Part shown: positions 42,850-52,591 of the stretch, one piece after another
How positions within the stretch are numbered: the stretch's first letter is position 1
How the letters are laid out: each line of letters begins with the position of its first letter
NCBI RefSeq assembly: GCF_000218235.1
Contig: NZ_GL945017.1
Location: 1,664,376-1,728,375, forward strand
Origin: Hallella multisaccharivorax DSM 17128
Lineage (GTDB): Bacteria > Bacteroidota > Bacteroidia > Bacteroidales > Bacteroidaceae
DNA length: 64,000 bases
Direction: 5' to 3'
Notes under the pieces: generated by a model
Databases searched by the model: none
What the model saw: only the letters and a program-made list of their open reading frames with translations
What the model was told of the DNA's origin: nothing
Translations under genes and position numbers: made by a program

Positions 42850-44400
42850 ATGAATATAAAAGCAGCATATCTTCTACTCACAGGTTTCGTCATGGCATCA
42901 TGCTCCGATACCACCGACAGCATAGGTTCTTCACTGACATCCAATACAGATGCTGTGAACGTGGAAGCGGCGTCTTATGACGTCTCCAGCCAATCGATCC
43001 TCGCAGATTCTGTATTGTCGAGAAACACAACAGGATATTTAGGCAAAGTACGTGATACAGAGACAGGTAACTATATCACGGGCAATATCATGACGCAATT
43101 CTATAGTATTGAAGGCTACAAATTCCCAGAGAAGGAAGCCATGACGTCAACCAATGCTGACGGACAGACGTTGAAAGGCATCATAAATGCTGACTCGTGC
43201 GAGATACGTCTCTTCTACACTAAGCACTATGGTGACAGCACACGTACCATGAAGCTCACCGCCTATGAGATGGCGAAACCTATGGGGGAAGACAGGAATT
43301 ATTACAGCAACTTCGACCCTTTGAAAGAAGGATATATCCGTAATGGAGGCATAAGTAAAGATAAAGTATATACGCTCACAGACTATATGGTGGCCAAATC
43401 TACACGTGACACATCTACCTATGAACCGTATATCACGCTCAAACTCAACGACAAGTACACGGATGCCAATGGTAAGGTTTACAATAACTATGGTACGTAT
43501 ATCTTAGAGAAATACTATGAGAATCCTGCATTCTTCAAGAATGCTAATACCTTCCGCAACAATGTTGTCCCAGGATTCTACTTCAAGCACAAGTCCGGCC
43601 TTGGAAATATGGCTTATATTGACGCTGCTCAGCTCAATGTCTATTACAAGTACACGGATAAAGTGGCCCATACATCTACTGTCAACGGCAAGACCGTGAC
43701 AGAATACAAAGATAGTGTGCTGAATGGTATTACAATATTTTGGGGCACTGAAGAAGTGCTGCAGACCACGACCATCAGCAACGATAGAAATACTCTCCTG
43801 AAGCTGGCAGCCGATGAGAGTTGTACCTATTTGAAGACTCCCTCCGGAATCTTTACTGAACTGACATTGCCGGTAGAAAGCATTGTTACAGGGCATGAGC
43901 ACGATAACATTGCAAGTGCCTCCCTGACAATACCCAGAGTCAACAGTACCGTTAACGCTGACAATTATTCGTTTGACATTCCCAAGACACTGTTGATGAT
44001 ACCGAAAGACTCCATCAATAGCTTCTTCGAGAACAAGCAAATGTACAATAACCGCAACTCGTTCATTGCCACTTATTCCGGCAAATCGTCAACCAACAGC
44101 TATACATATAATAATATATCAGGAATGATTTCTGCTATGGCTGCCGTTGATAAGGCCCACAGATCGGCTGATTGGAATAAGGTTGTACTCATCCCCGTGA
44201 CGCTGACAACATCAACGGCTGCTACATCCAGCTCGTACAGTTCCTATTACAGTTATTACTATGGGACATCAAGCTCGTCAGCTAACACCGTTGTGACCAA
44301 GGTGTCGCACGATATGTCCCTCTCAAGTACGAAGCTCGTAAAGGGTACTGCAACCAACAGTCCACTACAATTGAAAGTCATTTACAGTCGATTTAAATAA
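42850..44400 (+). CDS. DUF4270 lipoprotein
   Basis: 516 residues from the ATG at 42850 (MNIKAAYLLLT); a GTG at 42841 is a weaker option. Lipobox V-M-A-S-C near residue 17, then the family features GYLGKVRDTETGNYITGNIMTQFY and repeated beta-rich stretches. DUF4270 proteins are surface or outer-membrane lipoproteins of Bacteroidetes with unknown function. It follows the glycogen-synthase homologue and precedes a short conserved protein. Confidence 0.82.
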   Translation: MNIKAAYLLLTGFVMASCSDTTDSIGSSLTSNTDAVNVEAASYDVSSQSILADSVLSRNTTGYLGKVRDTETGNYITGNIMTQFYSIEGYKFPEKEAMTSTNADGQTLKGIINADSCEIRLFYTKHYGDSTRTMKLTAYEMAKPMGEDRNYYSNFDPLKEGYIRNGGISKDKVYTLTDYMVAKSTRDTSTYEPYITLKLNDKYTDANGKVYNNYGTYILEKYYENPAFFKNANTFRNNVVPGFYFKHKSGLGNMAYIDAAQLNVYYKYTDKVAHTSTVNGKTVTEYKDSVLNGITIFWGTEEVLQTTTISNDRNTLLKLAADESCTYLKTPSGIFTELTLPVESIVTGHEHDNIASASLTIPRVNSTVNADNYSFDIPKTLLMIPKDSINSFFENKQMYNNRNSFIATYSGKSSTNSYTYNNISGMISAMAAVDKAHRSADWNKVVLIPVTLTTSTAATSSSYSSYYSYYYGTSSSSANTVVTKVSHDMSLSSTKLVKGTATNSPLQLKVIYSRFK

Positions 44401-44409
44401 TCTACAGTA

Positions 44410-44538
44410 ATGGCTGACAATTTTCTCGAACGACATCGGAGAGATTACGAGGAGCGAAAAGAAGCGTGGCTTAGAAACAAAAAGCACATGCCTAAAATAA
44501 AACGAAAGCTCCAACAGCCGGAGGACGAAAGCTTATAA
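44410..44538 (+). CDS. Very small conserved basic protein (42 residues)
   Basis: Starts MADNFLERHRRDYEERKEAW and ends in a Lys-rich stretch, KHMPKIKRKLQQPEDESL. Nine bases behind the DUF4270 stop and 17 bases before ftsY. Too small for automatic callers but the same protein is found at this place in related genomes. Function unknown. Confidence 0.7.
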   Translation: MADNFLERHRRDYEERKEAWLRNKKHMPKIKRKLQQPEDESL

Positions 44539-44555
44539 CACAACCATCGCGCATT

Positions 44556-45503
44556 ATGGGAATATTCGGATTATTCAGTAAAAAAAATAAGGAGACCCTT
44601 GATCAAGGCCTTGAGAAGACCAAACAAAGTGTCTTCTCAAAGCTTACCCGTGCCGTTGCCGGTAAGTCGAAAGTCGACGACGATGTGCTTGACAATCTTG
44701 AGGAAGTGCTCATTACGTCGGATGTCGGCGTTGAAACAACCGTGAAAATCATCCATCGCATCGAAGACAGAGTGGCACACGATAAATATGTCTCTACATC
44801 GGAACTTAACCGAATACTGAAAGAAGAAATTGCCGCACTGCTTACTGAGAACAACTCTGACGACAATGCTAACTGGGATCTTCCCTCCGACCATAAGCCT
44901 TATGTCATACTGGTAGTAGGCGTTAATGGTGTCGGGAAAACCACAACGATTGGGAAGCTTGCCTATCAATTCAAAAAGGCGGAAAAGAAAGTTTATCTCG
45001 GAGCTGCAGACACTTTCCGTGCCGCTGCCGTAGAGCAGATTCAGATTTGGGGCGACCGCGTGGACGTACCTGTCATCAAACAACAAATGGGATCTGATCC
45101 GGCAAGTGTGGCGTTTGATACATTGCAAAGCGCGAAGGCTAATGGCGCTGATGTTGTGCTAATTGATACTGCAGGAAGACTACACAACAAGGTAGGACTG
45201 ATGAATGAGCTGAAAAAAATTAAAGAGGTCATGAAGAAAGTCATCCCCTCTGCGCCTGATGAAGTATTGCTTGTGCTTGATGGAAGCACAGGTCAGAATG
45301 CTTTCGAACAGGCTAAACAGTTTGCAGCCGTCACCAATATCACTTCTCTCGCTATCACTAAGCTTGATGGAACCGCAAAAGGCGGCGTGGTCATAGGAAT
45401 ATCCGACCAGCTAAAGGTACCGGTGAAATATATAGGCCTCGGTGAAAAGATGGAAGACCTGCAACTATTCAATAAGAAAGAATTTGTCGACTCCCTCTTC
45501 TGA
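44556..45503 (+). CDS. ftsY: Signal recognition particle receptor FtsY
   Basis: 315 residues. N-domain helical bundle (residues 20-105) and G-domain with GVNGVGKTTTIGKLA (G1), DTFRAAAVEQIQIW (insertion box), DTAGRLHNK (G3) and TKLDGTAKGG (G4-G5). The acidic A domain of E. coli FtsY is missing, as usual for the short form. Docks ribosome-SRP complexes to the membrane. Confidence 0.96.
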   Translation: MGIFGLFSKKNKETLDQGLEKTKQSVFSKLTRAVAGKSKVDDDVLDNLEEVLITSDVGVETTVKIIHRIEDRVAHDKYVSTSELNRILKEEIAALLTENNSDDNANWDLPSDHKPYVILVVGVNGVGKTTTIGKLAYQFKKAEKKVYLGAADTFRAAAVEQIQIWGDRVDVPVIKQQMGSDPASVAFDTLQSAKANGADVVLIDTAGRLHNKVGLMNELKKIKEVMKKVIPSAPDEVLLVLDGSTGQNAFEQAKQFAAVTNITSLAITKLDGTAKGGVVIGISDQLKVPVKYIGLGEKMEDLQLFNKKEFVDSLF

Positions 45504-45516
45504 TTGACATTCAAAC

Positions 45517-46851
45517 ATGAAGAAAAATCAAATTGACTTTATCACCATGGGCTGTTCAAAGAATCTTGTCGATTCAGAGCAGCTCATGCGTCGTTTTGAA
45601 AACATGGGGTATCATTGTGTCCATGACCCTAAACGTCCACAAGGAGAAATTGCCGTCATCAACACGTGCGGCTTCATTGAGAGTGCCAAAGAAGAAAGCA
45701 TTAACACGATCCTTGAATTTGTAAATGCGAAAAGCGAGGGACGCCTCGGCAAACTGTTTGTGATGGGTTGCCTTTCCCAACGTTATCAGAAAGAATTAGA
45801 AGAAAATATTCCTGAGGTTGACAAATTCTACGGCAAGTTCAACTATTCACAACTTCTCCAAGACCTTGGTCCTGCTGAGCAACGGCCGTCAGAAAGCAAG
45901 ACCTTCTCCGGTGCGCGCGTGGCAGCTAACAGTCGACGCATAATTACCACTCCATCGCATTATGCTTATATTAAGATTGCAGAAGGGTGCGACCGGCATT
46001 GCGCTTATTGTGCCATCCCACTCATCACAGGCAAGCATGTGAGCCGCCCCATGGAAGATATTCTGCAGGAAGTGGAAGAACTCGTCAATGAAGGTGTAAC
46101 AGAGTTTCAGGTTATAGAACAGGAGTTGACCTACTATGGCAGAGATCTCTATGGAGAAACCCGCATCGCTGAGCTCATCGACAGGATGGCCTGCATCAAA
46201 GGCGTAAAGTGGATACGCCTGCACTATGCTTATCCCAATCAGTTTCCTATGGAGCTGCTTGACGTGATGTCTCAGCACGACAACGTTTGCAAATATCTTG
46301 ACATCGCTCTGCAGCACATCTCCAACAACATGCTGACAAGGATGCACAGACACGTTACAAAACAAGAAACCATTGATCTCATTCACGCTATCAGAGCAAA
46401 AGTACCCGGTCTCACGATCCGCACAACGCTTATGGTAGGCTTTCCCGGGGAAACGGAGGATGACTTCAATGAGCTTCTCGACTTTGTAAAGCAAGAGAGA
46501 TTTGAACGCATGGGCGCCTTTGCCTACTCCGAAGAGGAAGGCACTTACTCAGCTATCCACTACAAAGACGATGTTCCTGGCAATGTGAAACGAGCCCGAT
46601 TGGACAAGCTCATGAGCGTTCAGGAAGAGATAAGCGCTGAAATAGAAGCGGCTAAAGTAGGCAAAAACTTTAAGGTAATCATCGATAGAAAGGAAGGCGA
46701 CTATTATGTAGGTCGCACAGAAGCCTGTTCTCCGGAAGTTGACCCGGAAGTTCTCATCCCTGCTGCCGACCGAAGACTGCGTGTTGGCCACTATTATAAT
46801 GTTCTGATGACATCAAGTGATGAGTTTGACCTTTATGGAAAGGTAGTATGA
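45517..46851 (+). CDS. rimO: Ribosomal protein uS12 methylthiotransferase
   Basis: 444 residues. MTTase N-terminal domain with three cysteines (MGCSKNLVDSE, NTCGFIESAKEE, VMGCLSQRY), a radical-SAM motif CDRHCAYCAIP (C-x-x-x-C-x-x-C) and a C-terminal TRAM domain. Adds a methylthio group to Asp of ribosomal protein S12. Starts 13 bases after ftsY; the stop overlaps the following HU start by 4 bases. Confidence 0.95.
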   Translation: MKKNQIDFITMGCSKNLVDSEQLMRRFENMGYHCVHDPKRPQGEIAVINTCGFIESAKEESINTILEFVNAKSEGRLGKLFVMGCLSQRYQKELEENIPEVDKFYGKFNYSQLLQDLGPAEQRPSESKTFSGARVAANSRRIITTPSHYAYIKIAEGCDRHCAYCAIPLITGKHVSRPMEDILQEVEELVNEGVTEFQVIEQELTYYGRDLYGETRIAELIDRMACIKGVKWIRLHYAYPNQFPMELLDVMSQHDNVCKYLDIALQHISNNMLTRMHRHVTKQETIDLIHAIRAKVPGLTIRTTLMVGFPGETEDDFNELLDFVKQERFERMGAFAYSEEEGTYSAIHYKDDVPGNVKRARLDKLMSVQEEISAEIEAAKVGKNFKVIIDRKEGDYYVGRTEACSPEVDPEVLIPAADRRLRVGHYYNVLMTSSDEFDLYGKVV

Positions 46852-47141
46852 ACAACAAAGAATTCATAGCCCAACTTGCCTCACAAACTGGCTTTACTCA
46901 AGCTGACACCCAGCAGATGGTACGTACGATCATCGCTGAAATGGGGTTGCACTTTGAAGAAAACGATACTATCCAGATTAATGGATTCGGTACGTTCGAA
47001 GTGAAGAAACGGCTGGAGCGCATCGTTGTCAATCCAGCAACCCAGCAACGCATGCTTGTGCCACCTAAGCTCGTGCTTAGCTTTAAGCCCATAGCCGCAA
47101 TTAAAGAAAACTTGAAAAAGCCACAAACCAATAATGAGTAG
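46848..47141 (+). CDS. HU-family DNA-binding protein
   Basis: 97 residues, complete HU fold: MNNKEFIAQLASQTGFTQADTQ, IQINGFGTFEVKKR and the arm RIVVNPATQQRMLVPPKL. ATGA overlap with the rimO stop, and 8 bases overlap with the next gene. It may form a heterodimer with the membrane-bound HU protein encoded next. Confidence 0.92.
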   Translation: MNNKEFIAQLASQTGFTQADTQQMVRTIIAEMGLHFEENDTIQINGFGTFEVKKRLERIVVNPATQQRMLVPPKLVLSFKPIAAIKENLKKPQTNNE

Positions 47142-48363
47142 GACTGGTATTAAGGAGCTCGCCTCTTCGCTGACCGACAAGCATGGTCTTAACAAGACTG
47201 ATGCTGAGCGATTCGTGACAGCCATCTTCGAGGTCATCAATGATGGCCTTAAGCAAGACAAGCTGGTCAAAGTAAAGGGCTTGGGCTCATTCAAGATTGT
47301 CGGCATAGCTGCAAGAAAGAGTGTAGATGTCAATACGGGCGAACCTATCGTCATTGAGGGCAGGGACAAAATAAGTTTCACACCGGATGCTGCCTTGCGT
47401 GACGAGGTAAACAAACCCTTCTCGCAATTTGAGACGGTGGCTGTCAACGATGGTGTTGACTTCGCTGCAATTGACAAAGAGTTTGAAGAGGAACTCTCTG
47501 CTTCACCAGAACAAGATAGTGAAGCTGGCCCTGCAACCGTCATTCCGGCTGTACCTTCAGATCATGATCAGATGCCTGATGAGGAACCGGAAGAGGACGA
47601 GGAGAGAACCGAGAAAGACGATGTTTTGCCGGATAAAGACCATGAAGAACCGGAGGAAGACAACCAGACTCCGGAGAATGACAACCGAATGCCAGAGGGA
47701 AACGAGGAAGAACCATCTGAGGAAACGTCAATAAGTGAGCCTGTGTCAGACTTTCCCATAGTTGAGACAACAGAAGAGACAGCCGGAGATGATACCACCG
47801 AAAAAGTTGAGGAGCATCAAAATCATGCATTGAAAGCTTTGATCGTTACTGCTGTTGTCATCGTAATTGGTTGTTTCTGCGGTGGATACTATCTATATAA
47901 ACAGATCCAAAAACGTGACAGTCACATAGAACGCTTAGAAAAACAAATGACAATGGTGGCGCAACACCATAAAAGATCCCAGCAAGCCATCGCCGAAAAA
48001 GCTCTACCTGTGAAACTAACTTCAGCAGACACCGTAAAAGTAAGGCGAGATCATCCAGAAGGCAAAACGACTGCCACAGCACAACAAACAGCCGTGCAGA
48101 CATTGTCAGCCGATAAAAACAATGCTGATTTACAGTCGGAATACAATAAGGATGCAAGAGTCCGCACAGGTGCCTATATCATCACAGGAATCAAGCAAAC
48201 TGTAACCGCACGTCCAGGACAGACAATAGGGAGCATCAGCAAGGCTCATTTAGGTCCTGGCATGGAATGCTACGTAGAGGCTGTCAATGGTGGAAAGAAA
48301 AATATCAAAGCTGGAGATAAAATCAAGATCCCCAATCTTAAATTGAAGAGACGACTACATTAA
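47134..48363 (+). CDS. Membrane-anchored HU/LysM-like protein
   Basis: 409 residues. N-terminal HU domain (residues 1-90: GLNKTDAERFVTAIFEVI, VKGLGSFKIVGIAARKSVDVNTGE); a long acidic Glu/Asp/Pro-rich section (about 100-225); one membrane helix (ALIVTAVVIVIGCFCGGYYLY, about 232-252); a periplasmic stretch; and a LysM-like end (TARPGQTIGSISKAHLGPGMECYVEAVN, about 350-405). An HU domain inside, a peptidoglycan-binding LysM-like end outside: it may tie the nucleoid to the wall. The pairing HU + HU-TM-LysM is conserved in this phylum. Confidence 0.85.
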   Translation: MSRTGIKELASSLTDKHGLNKTDAERFVTAIFEVINDGLKQDKLVKVKGLGSFKIVGIAARKSVDVNTGEPIVIEGRDKISFTPDAALRDEVNKPFSQFETVAVNDGVDFAAIDKEFEEELSASPEQDSEAGPATVIPAVPSDHDQMPDEEPEEDEERTEKDDVLPDKDHEEPEEDNQTPENDNRMPEGNEEEPSEETSISEPVSDFPIVETTEETAGDDTTEKVEEHQNHALKALIVTAVVIVIGCFCGGYYLYKQIQKRDSHIERLEKQMTMVAQHHKRSQQAIAEKALPVKLTSADTVKVRRDHPEGKTTATAQQTAVQTLSADKNNADLQSEYNKDARVRTGAYIITGIKQTVTARPGQTIGSISKAHLGPGMECYVEAVNGGKKNIKAGDKIKIPNLKLKRRLH

Positions 48364-49414
48364 CACTGTCCGTCAATCGATTCAAGGCGACTTCTTTTCC
48401 AAGCGCATTTACCATAGGTAAGCCCTCATTGATATTCACCACTCGCTTAAAGCCTGCGTCAAGCAGGCTTTTTTCATCCCCCACTCTACCTGCCAATAAA
48501 ATTACGGGCACACCGGAAGCCAGTCCATGATTGAGAATTACGCTTGGCAATTTGCCCATCAGCGTCTGACCATCAGCACTCCCCTCTCCAGTTATGATCA
48601 ACGAGGGCTTATACGGAAGCCCCAACTGACTGACAAAACCACTCGACCGCAAGACAACGTCAGCTCCACTCTTCACTGTCGCGTCCATAAACTCCATGAA
48701 CGCATAGCCCAATCCTCCAGCCGCTCCGGCACCTACCAAATTACTGCAATCACGTCCTTGATGCTTCGCGGCAGCTTTCGAAAAAGTGACAGCCCGCCGC
48801 TCAAGTTCATCTATCATTGCTTCATCGGCCCCCTTTTGTGGAGCAAAGACGCGCGCGGCTCCTTTAGGTCCACATAAAGGATTGGTGACATCTGTTGCAA
48901 GAGTCACCTTTAGTCCTTTCAACCATGCTGTGTCAAACAAATCATACCATGCTTTCCGTTTTTCTGTTTGCCACTCATGTTTCAAAGCCTTTAACATGCC
49001 CAGTCCACAATCACTCGTCGCACTGCCGCCCAACCCAACGATAAAGTCTCTACAGCCACGCCGCAAAGCCTGAACCATCAGTTCTCCCACACCGTAGCTG
49101 GATGCTCGCAACGGATTCCGAAACTCAGGCTCTATCATTGACAACCCCACAGCCCTTGCTGTCTCAATGACGGCCCTGCCTTCCTTGATGCCAAAAGTAG
49201 CGTCTCGCCAACGCATCATGGCATCATGGACATGGCAGTGAACCACTTCGTCAGGACACATCGCATCAAGAAACCCCTCGCCGCCATCGCTGACCGTGAA
49301 GCAATGCACTTCAGCCTCCGGATGCACCGACGTAATGCCGAGAGCCGCAGCCGCATTGGCCTCTGCTGAGGTCATGCAACCCTTAAAACTATCAATAGCA
49401 ATAAAAATCTTCAT
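48338..49414 (-). CDS. Glycerate kinase (GarK family)
   Basis: 358 residues, normal for the family. Starts MKIFIAIDSFKGCMTSAEA and carries VSDGGEGFLDAM, GLGGSATSDCGLGMLKAL and GAGAAGGLGYAF, with EGSADGQTLMGKLP in the second half. Phosphorylates glycerate to 2- or 3-phosphoglycerate. The last 26 bases overlap the end of the convergent HU/LysM gene. Confidence 0.9.
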   Translation of the reverse strand: MKIFIAIDSFKGCMTSAEANAAAALGITSVHPEAEVHCFTVSDGGEGFLDAMCPDEVVHCHVHDAMMRWRDATFGIKEGRAVIETARAVGLSMIEPEFRNPLRASSYGVGELMVQALRRGCRDFIVGLGGSATSDCGLGMLKALKHEWQTEKRKAWYDLFDTAWLKGLKVTLATDVTNPLCGPKGAARVFAPQKGADEAMIDELERRAVTFSKAAAKHQGRDCSNLVGAGAAGGLGYAFMEFMDATVKSGADVVLRSSGFVSQLGLPYKPSLIITGEGSADGQTLMGKLPSVILNHGLASGVPVILLAGRVGDEKSLLDAGFKRVVNINEGLPMVNALGKEVALNRLTDSVNVVVSSI

Positions 49415-49466
49415 ATCTTCATGACATCATATAAAATAATAACGGAAGGATAACGTTATTTCTTAC

Positions 49467-51869
49467 ATGAAGCGCCCTTTATTTATCATTATCTCTTTAC
49501 TTTCTGCCTTGACGGTGGTAGCACAGACTTTCACTCTGAAAGGTCGCGTGACCGATGAGGAGGGGAAACCTGTTGAACTGGCTTCCGTAGCATGTGTGGC
49601 ACAGGGCAAGGCCACAGTCACTTCCCTCAAAGGCGAATACAATCTCACGCTGCATACTGCTGACTCGGTCGTCATCCGGTTTTCCATGCTGGGCTATCGC
49701 ACGAAAAAACGAGTGCTCGTAAAGCCGCATGGCGTGCAAACGCTTCAGGTTGTACTTTATCAAGGAGAGAATACACTCGATGAGGTGAATGTACAAGGCG
49801 AGAGGATTCAGACCGGACAAATGGAGGGACTCAAGACCAAACCCCTGAAAAACATGCCTTCCACTACGGGGAATGCTGTTGAAGAGCTCCTGCAAAGCCA
49901 GGCCGGTGTAAGCAGTCACTCAGAGCTCTCGTCGCAATACAACGTGCGCGGCGGCTCCTTCGACGAGAATGCCGTCTACATCAACAATGTTGAAGTCTTC
50001 CGCCCTTTTCTGGTCAGAAGCGGACAACAAGAGGGACTCTCTGTCATCAATCCCGACATGGTGGGAAACATCGGCTTCTCTACCGGAGGCTATTCCGCGC
50101 GCTATGGCGACAAAATGTCGTCAGCGCTTGACATTACTTACCGTCGCCCTCAGCATTTCGAAGCAGCCCTCGACGCGTCACTTCTTGGCGCGGCAGCCTA
50201 TGTAGGTATCGCTAACAAAAAATTCGCATGGTGTAACGGATTACGCTACAAGACCAACCGCTGCCTTCTCGGCACGTTTGATACCAACGGGGAATATGAG
50301 CCCGACTTTATGGATTATCAAACCTATCTCAATTGGAGACCCAATTCGCGGTGGAGTTTCGACTTCATCGGTGACATCTCCGACAACCATTACAATTTCA
50401 AGCCCAAAGACAGGGAGACCCGCTTTGGCACGATGGAGAACGCCCACGCCTTCCGAGTATATTTCGACGGCAAGGAGCGCGACCGGTTCCGCACCTTCTT
50501 CGGATCTCTCAATATCGGCCGCCACTATGGTGACTCAACATCTGTCTCGCTTATAGCATCCGCTTTCAATACTGATGAGCAAGAAAAATACGATATTGAG
50601 GGACAGTATTGGCTGACGCAAACAGAGACTTCGGAGAACCTGGGAGTCGGAACCTATTTCCAGCACGCCCGTAACTACCTGAAAGGAAATGTTGAAAGCG
50701 TGAAACTCCTGGCAAGGCACACGGCACGGAAGCACGACATCGAAGGGGCCATCACCTATAAGAGAGAACATGTGGAAGAGAATTCCGCCGAGTATGAGAT
50801 GTGCGACTCGGCGGGATACGTCATGCCTCATACGGGGAAAGACCTGTACATGATCTACAGTCTAAGGGCAAAAAACGCCATCAACAGCAACCGGCTTGAA
50901 CTTTACCTGCAAGATACCTGGCGGTTCCAATCGGGGGGAGACTCGGAGAAAAGCGATTCCACCGCGGGCTCTCCCGTGCTTTATACCCTCAACTATGGCG
51001 TGCGGTTCTCACATTGGAACTATACCCACGAGTCGATTCTCTCCCCAAGAGTGTCGCTCAACATCATTCCGGCATTCAATCAGAACATCAGTTTCCGACT
51101 TGCAACCGGATTCTATTACCAGGCTCCTTTCTTTAAAGAACTGCGTGATACGACTACTGTCGGAGGCATGACCTACGCTACACTCAACAATAAAATCAAG
51201 AGTCAGCGATCCATCCATTTCACAGGAGGCATGGAATACCGTTTCAAAATCAACGGCCGACCGTTCAAATTCTCCTCTGAACTCTATTTCAAACTCCTCA
51301 GTAACCTCGTGCCATATTCCGTCAACAACATGAAAATCACATATTTCGGTGACAATAATGCCAAGGGACACGCTGTGGGACTTGACATGAAACTCTACGG
51401 TGAATTTGTGCCCGGCACTGATTCCTGGCTGACATTTTCACTGATGAATACGCGTATGAACATCAATAGCCGGACAATGCCTTTACCCACCGACCAACGG
51501 TTTGCCGCCCACCTGTTTTATACCGACTACTTTCCAGGGTCCGACCGCTGGCTGATGACGCTGCGGCTGAGTTATGCTGACGGTCTGCCTTTCTCTGCGC
51601 CACACCGTGAGCTGGAACGCAATGTATTCCGCGCGCCAGCCTACAGACGTGCTGACATTGGCATGACCTACCGACTGCTCAACAATGAAGACCATCATCG
51701 CAAGAGCATCTTCAAGAATATCTGGTTAGGCATTGACTGTCTCAATCTCTTCGACATCAGCAATGTCAACTCCTACTACTGGATTACCGATGTCACCAAT
51801 CAGATGTATGCCGTGCCCAACTACCTCACACGAAGACAGATAAATGGAAAGATACGCTTCGAGTTCTGA
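49467..51869 (+). CDS. TonB-dependent receptor with carboxypeptidase-like N-domain
   Basis: 800 residues. Signal peptide (ends near VVAQ), a CarboxypepD-regulatory-like domain (FTLKGRVTDEEGKPVELASVAC, residues about 22-100), a plug (about 130-230, with SSQYNVRGGSFDENAVYINNVEVFRP and GYSARYGDKMSSALDITYR) and a 22-strand type barrel ending RFEF. Imports an unknown substrate across the outer membrane; no SusD partner is adjacent. Divergent from glycerate kinase across 52 bases. Confidence 0.92.
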   Translation: MKRPLFIIISLLSALTVVAQTFTLKGRVTDEEGKPVELASVACVAQGKATVTSLKGEYNLTLHTADSVVIRFSMLGYRTKKRVLVKPHGVQTLQVVLYQGENTLDEVNVQGERIQTGQMEGLKTKPLKNMPSTTGNAVEELLQSQAGVSSHSELSSQYNVRGGSFDENAVYINNVEVFRPFLVRSGQQEGLSVINPDMVGNIGFSTGGYSARYGDKMSSALDITYRRPQHFEAALDASLLGAAAYVGIANKKFAWCNGLRYKTNRCLLGTFDTNGEYEPDFMDYQTYLNWRPNSRWSFDFIGDISDNHYNFKPKDRETRFGTMENAHAFRVYFDGKERDRFRTFFGSLNIGRHYGDSTSVSLIASAFNTDEQEKYDIEGQYWLTQTETSENLGVGTYFQHARNYLKGNVESVKLLARHTARKHDIEGAITYKREHVEENSAEYEMCDSAGYVMPHTGKDLYMIYSLRAKNAINSNRLELYLQDTWRFQSGGDSEKSDSTAGSPVLYTLNYGVRFSHWNYTHESILSPRVSLNIIPAFNQNISFRLATGFYYQAPFFKELRDTTTVGGMTYATLNNKIKSQRSIHFTGGMEYRFKINGRPFKFSSELYFKLLSNLVPYSVNNMKITYFGDNNAKGHAVGLDMKLYGEFVPGTDSWLTFSLMNTRMNINSRTMPLPTDQRFAAHLFYTDYFPGSDRWLMTLRLSYADGLPFSAPHRELERNVFRAPAYRRADIGMTYRLLNNEDHHRKSIFKNIWLGIDCLNLFDISNVNSYYWITDVTNQMYAVPNYLTRRQINGKIRFEF

Positions 51870-51897
51870 CGGTGTGGCTACTCATGATAACTGAAAT

Positions 51898-51983
51898 GAC
51901 CAAAGCGTGGTCACGTGTTGACCAAACCGTGGTCATGTGCTGACCAAAGCGTGGTCACGTGTTGACCAAACCGTGGTCACGTT
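51898..51983 (+). repeat. 22-base tandem array (four units) behind the TonB receptor
   Basis: GACCAAAGCGTGGTCACGTGTT and close variants start at 51898, 51920, 51942 and 51964. Each carries the dyad GACCA-TGGTC, and the units alternate between AAGCG and AACCG loops. Period is 22 as in the arrays at 37572 and 57840, but the sequence is unrelated. Confidence 0.9.
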
Positions 51984-52226
51984 ACCAGGCAATAACATTC
52001 GCTTAGTAATCAAATTGCAGACGGCGCGACATTCCTATTGCCTCCTACAATCATCATGTTTTTTTATAATGACGGTTGTTGGAGTAAGGCAATACGAAGC
52101 CACGGGCTATTCATCTTTTCTTCCATCATCGTTTATTTTTGAGTACATGAGTGTCTAAAGTGCAATCATGTGATACGCTACTTTATTTATTTCAAGTACT
52201 CACCAATTACATATAGGCCTCCTCTC
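51984..52226. other. Intergenic, nothing recognised
   Basis: No gene, hairpin with T-run or promoter box was identified between the 22-base array and the HAD remnant. Confidence 0.5.
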
Positions 52227-52586
52227 CTATCTCAACAATTGTTTAAAGTAATCTATCCAATCGTCGAACTCCTTATTTTGAAAGCTATGAATGCCATTGC
52301 GCTCTGCTGCCTGGCAGTTCACCTCAAGGTCATCAACAAAGAGCGTCTCCTCAGGGCGAATGTCAGCCTCATACAAGACCGCCTGGAAGATTTCATCGTC
52401 TGGTTTCTTCATGTGCATCTCTTGTGAGACGAATGTGTGCTCAAAGTAATCATCGACCGTGTAATCATTCATGGGGAACAGTTGCTCCACGCAGTAACGC
52501 CAATGCAAGTCGATGGTATTGCTCAGGAGATAGGTCTTATAACCGGCTGATCTCAAGGCAAGCAAAATCCGCTTCTTTTCATGCAA
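52227..52586 (-). pseudogene. HAD-family hydrolase, N-terminal half missing
   Basis: 119 codons remain. They carry HAD motif II (YLLSNT), a Lys motif III (KKPDDEIF) and motif IV (ETLFVDD), which belong to the C-terminal half of a HAD-IA phosphatase. Motif I (D-x-D-x-T), carrying the nucleophile, and the first part of the cap are missing. The upstream sequence is the tail of the nitroreductase gene only 5 bases away on the same strand, so the 5' half was deleted. Translation from the ATG at 52586 would give an inactive product. Confidence 0.75.
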
Positions 52587-52591
52587 ATAAT

